A DNA stretch of 64,000 bases from Hyphomonas beringensis (GTDB lineage: Bacteria; Pseudomonadota; Alphaproteobacteria; Caulobacterales; Hyphomonadaceae). The stretch is from contig NZ_AWFF01000030.1 in NCBI RefSeq assembly GCF_000682755.1, positions 1-64,000 on the forward strand, written 5' to 3'. Every line of letters begins with the position of its first letter. Positions within the stretch are counted from its first letter, which is position 1. The notes under the pieces were generated by a model that saw only the letters and a list, made by a program, of their open reading frames with translations, was not told where the DNA came from and did no database searches. The position numbers were made by a program, and so were the translations under genes. Below are positions 18,206-24,802 of the stretch, piece by piece.

Positions 18206-19210
18206 TCAGGCTGAGTCGCGGACGATCAATTCGGTTTTGGTGAAACGTGAATTCACCTTCTCGCCCTCAAGTTTGGCGAGCAGAAGCTCAACCATCATCT
18301 GACCACCCTGGGAGATGTTCTGGGAGACTGTCGTGAGCGGCGGGGTCATCATCGAGGCCTGGCCGATATTATCGTACCCAACGACGCGCACATCACCTGG
18401 AACGCTGAGGCCTTTGGCCACCAGGGCATGGATCGCAGAATTTGCAAGAAGGTCAGAGCTGGCGAATATGCCGTCGATCTTGTTGCCGGCGCGAAGGAAG
18501 TCCAGAACCTGATTATAGGTCGTGCGGCCACCAAAATTCATGCGCAGCAGATAGGATGGATCATGGCTGATACCGGCCTCTTTTTGCGCTTTCAGGAAAC
18601 CATCATAGCGTAGCTTGACTTCTGGCAGGTCCGGGTCCCCCAGGAAGAGGATGCGCCTGGCACCGCGCTCAAGAAGGTGTGAGGTCGCAATGTGGCCGCC
18701 CTTTACATTGTCGCTGCCGACCGTCGTGTATTTGGCGCGCTTGATACGTCCGCCCCATACCACGAAATTGGAGTGAACTTCGGCCAGTTCATTCAGCCGC
18801 TCAATCCGAGCCGCCTGCCCGATCACGATAATGCCATCCGCACGCCCCGTATTCAGAAGGCGTCTCTCGGCGACCTGACGCGCATCGCGCGGCACAGTAA
18901 CGACAAGATCATAGTCCAGATCCGCTGCAGCCTGCGAAACAGCTCCCACCATTTCCAGATAGAAAGGGTCAGACATCGTCTGCTCGGCTTCCTGATCCAG
19001 AGGGATAACCATGCCAATGGCGCGCGCAGACTTGCGGCGCAGACTGCTGGCAGGCGCATTCACAGCATAGCCGATTTCGTCAGCAATGCGCTGGATACGG
19101 CGGCGCGTGCTTTCTTTGACGACAGGGCTGTTGTTCAATGCCCTCGATACCGTCGAGATATCGACGCGGGCAATCTTTGCCAGCTCCAGCATTGTTACTT
19201 TCTTGTTCAT
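18206..19210 (-). CDS. LacI-family transcriptional regulator
   Basis: The 334-residue protein has an N-terminal LacI helix-turn-helix (MLELAKIARVDISTVSRALNN, 7-27) with hinge-helix NAPASSLRR, then a periplasmic-binding-protein-like sensor domain (residues about 60-330) with DGIIVIG and GVRVVGYDN-type signatures (VRVVGYDNIG). LacI proteins of this kind bind CG-centred palindromes and let go when a sugar binds. Five such palindromes flank the genes around it, making it the obvious local repressor. No copy lies within about 250 bases of its own start, so it may not be autoregulated. Confidence 0.93.
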   Translation of the reverse strand: MNKKVTMLELAKIARVDISTVSRALNNSPVVKESTRRRIQRIADEIGYAVNAPASSLRRKSARAIGMVIPLDQEAEQTMSDPFYLEMVGAVSQAAADLDYDLVVTVPRDARQVAERRLLNTGRADGIIVIGQAARIERLNELAEVHSNFVVWGGRIKRAKYTTVGSDNVKGGHIATSHLLERGARRILFLGDPDLPEVKLRYDGFLKAQKEAGISHDPSYLLRMNFGGRTTYNQVLDFLRAGNKIDGIFASSDLLANSAIHALVAKGLSVPGDVRVVGYDNIGQASMMTPPLTTVSQNISQGGQMMVELLLAKLEGEKVNSRFTKTELIVRDSA

Positions 19211-19469
19211 TCCTGCCGTCCGTTAGTCTTTATAATCCGGATATTTCAAGCAGTCCCCACCCTCAACTCCATGAGCAATCTGCCTCGTCTTGTAATAATC
19301 TAAGGCAATGCTGATGGGAATGCGAGTGCCTTCCCCTGCCAAGGGTAACGGGCGCGCTGAGGTGAGACAAAAACATGCTGATCTGCCCTCATTGCTGCGC
19401 TTGCAGGCTTTAGGCCCCTGCTATGCAGGAGAAGAATGTGACGTCGTTTTACAGCACCTGAATGGAGTA

Positions 19470-19483
19470 TACAATCGTTTGCA
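19470..19483 (+). promoter_or_regulatory. LacI-type operator 3 (esterase-esterase-kinase unit)
   Basis: TACAATCGTTTGCA is an imperfect CG-centred palindrome. It overlaps a -10-like TATACA (19468-19473), giving the block GGAGTATACAA that recurs at the receptor promoter. It lies 137 bases before the Tat-lipoprotein esterase gene, in the 410-base gap between it and divergent lacI. The rest of that gap (19211-19465 and 19485-19620) shows no gene or RNA I can recognise. Confidence 0.65.
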
Positions 19484-19620
19484 TTTCATGACCCAAACGT
19501 GTTAATGTTCAGGCATAAGCTGCGCCATGCCCCGGTGCCTGCAAAGGCATATGAATTTCCGGGAGTTGGTCATCAGGCAAGTTAGCCTCTTTGAGAGGCA
19601 AAATTGAGGAAACCTGAAGG

Positions 19621-20703
19621 ATGAAGATCAGCCGCCGGCAGTTTGGACTCGCAGGCCTCGGTGCGGCAGGCGCAGTGGCACTGGGCGCATGCGCGAGCAG
19701 GGCAACGGCTAAGCCAGGCATCCCCAGCGGTGCTGTCGCAGCAGACCCCCTAACCCATGTCGCGCCTGAGTATCGCGAAGCGGCCCGGTTCTTTATCGAG
19801 GGCGGCCCTCCGGGTGTCGACTCCATGGAGACCCTCAAAGCGGCGCGTGGTGGCGGAGCCGCCTTCGCCGCGCCGCGTTTACCAGACATTCCCGTCAGCA
19901 AGGAAATCATTCCCGGCAGCATCGATCAGCCGGATGTCACCCTGTATGTGATCAACGCGAAGCCGGGCGAGAAGCGCCCTGCCATTCTGCACACACATGG
20001 CGGCGGCTTCATTCTGGGCGCTGCCGAATGGGAAGTGGGCAAACTTCAGGGTATCGCGAAAGAGCTGAACTGCGTCATCGTGACGGTTGAGTATCGCCTT
20101 GCCCCGGAAACGCGTTTCACAGGCTCTGTCGAAGATAATTATGCCGGGCTGCTCTGGCTCTACAACAATGCCGCATCTCTGGGAGTCGACCAGGATCGTA
20201 TCGCCCTGATGGGGGAAAGCGCAGGGGGCGGGCACGCTGCCCTGCTCGCCATCGCAGCGCGAGACCGGCGCCAGGTGCCTTTGGTGCTGCAGATCCTGAT
20301 CTATCCAATGCTGGATGACCGGACCGGCAGCACGCGGCAGATGCCACCCTATATTGGCGCAATTGGCTGGACTGCCGATTCCAATCGTTTTGGCTGGGAA
20401 TGCTTCCTTGGCCAGACGCCCGGCGGCCCCGATGTTCCTGCTGCGGGTGTTCCTTCGCGTCAGACAGATCTCTCAGGTCTTGCCCCAGCCTTTATTGGCG
20501 TAGGCGGCGTGGACCTGTTTGTCAGCGAGTCGCTTGAGTATGCGCGCCGTCTGACAGAAGCAGGCGTCATGACGCAGTTTCATCTCGTGCCCGGCGCATT
20601 CCATGGCTTCGACTTTGTCCAGGATGCCATGCCCACCAAACTTTTCAACAAGGCCAAGATGAATGCCCTGCGCAGAGCATTCGGACAGCCTTTGGACCTC
20701 TGA
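19621..20703 (+). CDS. Tat-exported lipoprotein esterase (HSL family)
   Basis: The 360-residue precursor begins SRRQFGLAGL, a twin-arginine signal, and ends the signal in LGAC (Cys24), so it should be exported folded and then lipidated. The catalytic domain has HGGGF (125-129), GESAGG with Ser199, Asp297 in GGVDLF and His327 in AFHGFD, an intact triad. It is very like the cytoplasmic esterase at 8125. It leads a unit with a second alpha/beta hydrolase and a ROK kinase, controlled by operator 3. The likely role is to remove acyl groups from the incoming sugar at the membrane surface. Confidence 0.9.
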   Translation: MKISRRQFGLAGLGAAGAVALGACASRATAKPGIPSGAVAADPLTHVAPEYREAARFFIEGGPPGVDSMETLKAARGGGAAFAAPRLPDIPVSKEIIPGSIDQPDVTLYVINAKPGEKRPAILHTHGGGFILGAAEWEVGKLQGIAKELNCVIVTVEYRLAPETRFTGSVEDNYAGLLWLYNNAASLGVDQDRIALMGESAGGGHAALLAIAARDRRQVPLVLQILIYPMLDDRTGSTRQMPPYIGAIGWTADSNRFGWECFLGQTPGGPDVPAAGVPSRQTDLSGLAPAFIGVGGVDLFVSESLEYARRLTEAGVMTQFHLVPGAFHGFDFVQDAMPTKLFNKAKMNALRRAFGQPLDL

Positions 20704-20774
20704 TAAAGTCAGGCTCCCCCTTTCAGAGGCCCTTGCCCACTCATATACCGACACCATCCCATGGAGGAATGAAC

Positions 20775-21902
20775 ATGAAAGCCGGATTTTCCATCCCTGC
20801 CCCTCTGGGCCGCCTGATGATCGCGGGGGCTATCTCGCTCTCTGCAGCGCTTGGGACAGCCCAGGCACAAGACGGCCCTCCGAAAAACCCCGTAACGGTT
20901 GATACAGACGGCACGGTGAATGTGCCCGCCATGTCTGTGCCCGTGACAGAGTATCTGAGCCCGGAAGGCAAGGCATACCTGACCGAGCACTTGCTGACGA
21001 TGCAAAACCCAGCGCTTCTGAAGGAAGTTGAAGAGATCGGCGCGCCAGGCTTTCTGAAAGGCTACATGGAGCGCCAAGCCGAGCTGTTTCCGTTCAAAAA
21101 AGAAGATACCGAAATCGGCGGCGTGCATGTCTATGAGTACACGCCAGTTGATGGTGTTGCAGAAAGGAACAAGGACCGCGTCCTGATCAATCTGCATGGC
21201 GGCGGCTTTATCACCTGCTGGCCGGGCTGCGCGGAGCTCGAATCTGTTCCGTTGGCCTCGCTGGGCAAGTTTCGGGTTGTCTCCGTCGATTATCGCCAAG
21301 CCCCTGAATACAAATTCCCTGCTGCCAGTGAGGACGTTGCGAAAGTCTATGCTGAGCTTCTGAAAACGTATCCCGCTGAAAACATCGGCATCTATGGCTG
21401 CTCCGCAGGCGGAATGCTGACGGGTATGTCTGTCGCATGGTTCCAGGCACACGGACTGCCGAAGCCGGGCGCGATTGGCATCTATTGCGCAGGATCAGCG
21501 GCGCCCGTGAATGGTTTTGGCGGGGACGCAAACTATACGGCAACAGCTATTGGCGAAGGCCGCTTCATGGCCCCGCCGAGCGGAGCACAATCCGAAAAGC
21601 CAAAACGCTCCCAGATGCCTTACCTTTCCGAAGCAGACCCGTATGACCCGCTGGTCGCTCCGGCCGAGTCCGATGAAGTCATGGCGCAATTCCCGCCAAC
21701 CCAGATCATCACCGGGACACGCGGCTTTGAGCTAAGCTCGGCTGTCTATACGCACAGCCGTCTCGTCAAGGCCGGTGTGGATGCTGATCTGCATGTCTGG
21801 GAAGGCATGTTCCACGGCTTCTTCTACAATCCGGACGTACCGGAATCCCGCGACGCCTATGATGTGATGATCAACTTCTTCGACAAGCATCTGGGCAACT
21901 AA
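20775..21902 (+). CDS. Exported alpha/beta hydrolase (HSL-like)
   Basis: The 375-residue precursor has a Sec signal peptide ending near GTAQAQ (29-32). The mature part carries HGGGF (141-145) and GCSAGG with Ser210, and the histidine in FHGFFY. At the place where related enzymes have GTRD (catalytic Asp) this one reads GTRGFE, so the acid appears replaced by Gly, with a Glu two residues on. The ATG at 20775 is preferred over that at 20769 because GGAGG is then correctly spaced. It follows the Tat esterase by about 70 bases. A periplasmic acyl-ester hydrolase is likely. Confidence 0.87.
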   Translation: MKAGFSIPAPLGRLMIAGAISLSAALGTAQAQDGPPKNPVTVDTDGTVNVPAMSVPVTEYLSPEGKAYLTEHLLTMQNPALLKEVEEIGAPGFLKGYMERQAELFPFKKEDTEIGGVHVYEYTPVDGVAERNKDRVLINLHGGGFITCWPGCAELESVPLASLGKFRVVSVDYRQAPEYKFPAASEDVAKVYAELLKTYPAENIGIYGCSAGGMLTGMSVAWFQAHGLPKPGAIGIYCAGSAAPVNGFGGDANYTATAIGEGRFMAPPSGAQSEKPKRSQMPYLSEADPYDPLVAPAESDEVMAQFPPTQIITGTRGFELSSAVYTHSRLVKAGVDADLHVWEGMFHGFFYNPDVPESRDAYDVMINFFDKHLGN

Positions 21903-22005
21903 GCGCGCAGTCAAAAGCGCAGACTATTCCAAGCCATGGGCGCAGTGATTTCTCGCTGCGCCCTTTTCAAACCCCCGCCAGGAATTCAGATAATCGGAGC
22001 GCGAT

Positions 22006-22902
22006 ATGGATACGGATCAGCTTCTGGCAGCTGTGGAACTGGGCGGGACAAAGTCTATCGCCCTGCTTGCCAGAGGGCATGACATTCTGGAGCAGATAAC
22101 TGTTCCAACGACGACACCGGACGAAACGCTCAGTCAGCTGCAAAATCAGCTAAGAACGTGGTATGCTGCGGAGCCATTCTCCGCCATTGGCATCGCCTCA
22201 TTCGGGCCTGTGCAATTGCAGCAGGATCAACCGGATTTCGGCTGCATGCTGGATACGCCCAAACCGAATTGGAGCCAGGCACGTGTTGCGCCCGTCCTGA
22301 CTGAGCCATTTTCCTGCCCGTGGAAATTCGATACGGACGTCAATGGCGCGGCGCTGGCGGAATATAAATGGGGCGCAGGCAAGGATTGCGACAGTGTATG
22401 CTATGTCACAATCGGCACGGGCCTGGGCGCAGGTTTACTGATCCACGGTACGCCGATCCATGGCGCTATGCATCCGGAAGTCGGCCACATCAAAACTCGT
22501 CGGGCCGAGGGAGACTCATTTGGCGGCGCTTGCCCTTTTCATGGAGACTGTATTGAGGGTCTGGTTGCCGGACCCGCACTCGCAGCACGCTTCAACGCAG
22601 ACATGCGCACCGTACCGGACGATCACCCTGTTTGGCAGAATGTAGCGCATGATATTGCGGAGCTAACAGCGACAATCCTTCTGACAACCTCTGCGCAGCG
22701 CATTTTGTATGGAGGCGGTGTCTCCACATTGCGCCCATTCCTGCTTCCTATGGTGCGAGAGCGCGTCGTCAAGAACCTTGGCAGCTATCTGCCATTCCTT
22801 GATGCTCAGTCAGCAGAAGAGATCATCCGTCCTCCTGCTCTAGGGAATGAGGCCGGCCCACGCGGCGCCTTGGCCCTGTCCATGGCCGCTCTGGAGATCT
22901 GA
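22006..22902 (+). CDS. ROK-family sugar kinase (fructokinase-like)
   Basis: The 298-residue cytoplasmic protein has the ROK phosphate-binding motif ELGGTK (11-16), catalytic Asp in DTDVNGA (Asp111), the glycine-rich TIGTGLGAG (135-143) and a zinc site formed by EVGH161 with CPFHGDC (Cys176, His179, Cys182). The CPFHGDCIEGL form is characteristic of the fructokinase branch of the family (such as Bacillus YdhR/GmuE). It would convert fructose to fructose-6-phosphate. It is last in the unit begun by the Tat esterase, and a bidirectional terminator follows. Mannose or glucose activity cannot be ruled out. Confidence 0.85.
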   Translation: MDTDQLLAAVELGGTKSIALLARGHDILEQITVPTTTPDETLSQLQNQLRTWYAAEPFSAIGIASFGPVQLQQDQPDFGCMLDTPKPNWSQARVAPVLTEPFSCPWKFDTDVNGAALAEYKWGAGKDCDSVCYVTIGTGLGAGLLIHGTPIHGAMHPEVGHIKTRRAEGDSFGGACPFHGDCIEGLVAGPALAARFNADMRTVPDDHPVWQNVAHDIAELTATILLTTSAQRILYGGGVSTLRPFLLPMVRERVVKNLGSYLPFLDAQSAEEIIRPPALGNEAGPRGALALSMAALEI

Positions 22903-22953
22903 GCGGAGCACGCGCCCTTCTCCTCGATCAGTTCGCATAGCGGATAAAAAAAG

Positions 22954-22988
22954 AAGCCGGACAGGACTTGAAGGTCCGTCCGGCTTTT
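22954..22988. terminator. Bidirectional rho-independent terminator
   Basis: A long inverted repeat, AAGCCGGACaGGAC then TTGAAG then GTCCgTCCGGCTT, ends in TTTT on the plus strand and in a run of seven T on the minus strand. It lies between the convergent ROK kinase and ceramidase-fold genes and can stop both transcripts. Confidence 0.9.
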
Positions 22989-23028
22989 CAGTTTGTGAGC
23001 GGATTGTAAAACGCTCAGGCCCTATTGC

Positions 23029-24396
23029 CTATTCTACCTCTTCCACAAGATCGAGCAGACCATCCACGATGGCGGTTTCCGCGCATCCTGGTTTCAGGCG
23101 TGAAGACACAACCTCAAAAGTATACTGACCATAAGCGGCATCATTCGGGATATAGCCCGTACGCGCCATGCCATTGGTCAGGGTCGTCATCATAGTGTGC
23201 TTGTAGGGCGATTCATTCTTGAAGCGCTGCGCGATCATCGTGAAGATCTCAGCATTAACGCCACCAATCACCGTGTCGCCAATCTTCAGCATGCTCAATT
23301 GGATACCGAGCGGGTCAGCGTCTTCATATACGCCCGCATATCCAGCGCGTCCCTTGTCCAGGCGATTGCGACCCGGGCACATCACGATTTCCTGCGTTCC
23401 GGTGATACTGGCTTCGGAAACAGGGCGCTCCAATCCGCTCCGCATGACATGAAGAACTTCCTCGCCAAGCATCTGTCCCATTGAGAGGGTCATCTGCTTC
23501 TGCTGCTCCATCAGCATGGCAACCTTCGGATTATCACGATCCATACCCTTGCCGCCTGGCGGCATGGCATTGCTGATATCTTCACCACGCTTCGCATAAT
23601 CCTCAATGCGGATTTCACGAAGGTCATAGGTTTGCTGGAAATAGATCGGGTTCTGATCACCTGCAGCGCCATTGGAATACACCGCAATGGCATCATTACC
23701 GAGGGATTGCTCGATATAGCGGGACGCAGCCCCTGGCAGATCGCCGCTGATGAGGTCCAAATTTCCGGTCAAAACAGCATGGACGCCATAATTGTAATAA
23801 ACGCCAATCGGCTTTCCTTCGGGTGTTTCGAAGGTGACGACCGCAACAGTCTTGTCTGAAGGGCCTTCATAATTAGGGCCTTCCCACCAGCGATTAGTCT
23901 CCGGATCGATGATGTTGCGATTTACATTGATATAGGAAACGCCTGTTCCATAGGCCATTTCGGCAGGCTGCAGGGTACTGGCCGCATCCTTGATGGCTTC
24001 ATAGATTTCGTCTTCATACCCCTCATCCCACCCGAACGGCACACTATGAGTGTGCGTCGCGGTCAGCATGACGTTCTCTGCGGGAATGCCGAGTTCAGCT
24101 TCAGCCTTTTCGGTGACGCGCTGCCAGATCGGATCAGGGATAACGCCGGCATCGACGGTCACCAGCGCGGCGCGCGTCTCGCCATTATCGATCACGATGG
24201 CCCGGGCAAAAATATGGTCCAGAACGCCCAGGAAATTCTTTGGCAGAGCTTCCCCCATCGGGGTGATGTCTACTTTGGCGGCACCGGCCTTCAGTGCCAG
24301 ATCATCCGCATAAGCAGCCCCTGCAGCCATGACTGCACTGGCCGCCAACGCGACCATTTTTCGAACCCGTCCATTTGGGCGTGGAAATACTGACAT
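23029..24396 (-). CDS. Exported neutral ceramidase-fold hydrolase, serine replaced
   Basis: The 455-residue precursor (Sec signal ending AAGAAYADD, about 24-32) matches the N-terminal domain of neutral/alkaline ceramidases: AGAAKVDITP, zinc ligands in THTHSVPF (His115, His117), GVHAVLTG (His206) and YSNGAAGDQNP. In characterised ceramidases the last motif reads GDVSP and its serine is catalytic; here it is GDQNP, with Asn249. The C-terminal ceramidase domain also looks short. It is therefore unlikely to be a true ceramidase, and may be a zinc hydrolase acting on another ester or amide. The ATG at 24396 follows GGGAGGAC; the upstream frame to 24552 crosses operator 4 and is rejected. Confidence 0.82.
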   Translation of the reverse strand: MSVFPRPNGRVRKMVALAASAVMAAGAAYADDLALKAGAAKVDITPMGEALPKNFLGVLDHIFARAIVIDNGETRAALVTVDAGVIPDPIWQRVTEKAEAELGIPAENVMLTATHTHSVPFGWDEGYEDEIYEAIKDAASTLQPAEMAYGTGVSYINVNRNIIDPETNRWWEGPNYEGPSDKTVAVVTFETPEGKPIGVYYNYGVHAVLTGNLDLISGDLPGAASRYIEQSLGNDAIAVYSNGAAGDQNPIYFQQTYDLREIRIEDYAKRGEDISNAMPPGGKGMDRDNPKVAMLMEQQKQMTLSMGQMLGEEVLHVMRSGLERPVSEASITGTQEIVMCPGRNRLDKGRAGYAGVYEDADPLGIQLSMLKIGDTVIGGVNAEIFTMIAQRFKNESPYKHTMMTTLTNGMARTGYIPNDAAYGQYTFEVVSSRLKPGCAETAIVDGLLDLVEEVE

Positions 24397-24441
24397 GTGT
24401 GTCCTCCCTGTCTTCTCGATGGAATCAGATGCAACAAATTT

Positions 24442-24455
24442 TGCAAACGATTGTA
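24442..24455 (-). promoter_or_regulatory. LacI-type operator 4 (ceramidase-fold gene)
   Basis: TGCAAACGATTGTA on the plus strand is the exact reverse complement of operator 3 (TACAATCGTTTGCA). It lies 46 bases upstream of the minus-strand ceramidase-fold gene and overlaps a -10-like TACAAT in that direction. Confidence 0.65.
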
Positions 24456-24730
24456 CGATGTTTAAAGACGCCCCCTTCCTGATGCAAGTTTGCAAGCAAT
24501 TTTCATGACTTTTTTGAGGTCTGCATTCGTTATTCCATTCTAGAGAGCGCAAAAGAGAATAAACATCACTTTAGGTTGGCACCCCCAAAGACACAAAATT
24601 ATCTTTGTTTTTATTGTATTTTATTGAAATCCGAACTTCCTTTTGTCTCATTTCAGGTGCGGCATGAGTGGCCCTGTCTTAAAACCGATGCATTTGCGCA
24701 ACGGATGACAGCGAAACGAAGCGCGCACTC

Positions 24731-24769
24731 TTGGAATCTAAAATTTCGGAGAGTATACAAACGTTTGGA
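24731..24769 (+). promoter_or_regulatory. Receptor promoter with LacI-type operator 5
   Basis: TTGGAA (24731-24736), a 17-base spacer and TATACA (24754-24759) form a credible sigma-70 promoter. The operator TACAAACGTTTGGA (24756-24769) overlaps the -10 and the predicted start of transcription, the classical position for repression. The receptor ATG follows 33 bases later. The remainder of the 406-base gap 24397-24802 is AT-rich with no gene seen. Confidence 0.75.
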
Positions 24770-24802
24770 ATACGCAAAAGATGACCCACAGGGAGGGATA
24801 AA

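Noticed and set aside
24483-24497. Sixth LacI site at ATGCAAGTTTGCAAGC
   Set aside because: It lacks the CG centre and differs in spacing from the five operators.
24397-24552. N-terminal extension of the ceramidase-fold protein
   Set aside because: It would cover operator 4 and places the signal peptide internally; the ATG at 24396 has a good ribosome site.
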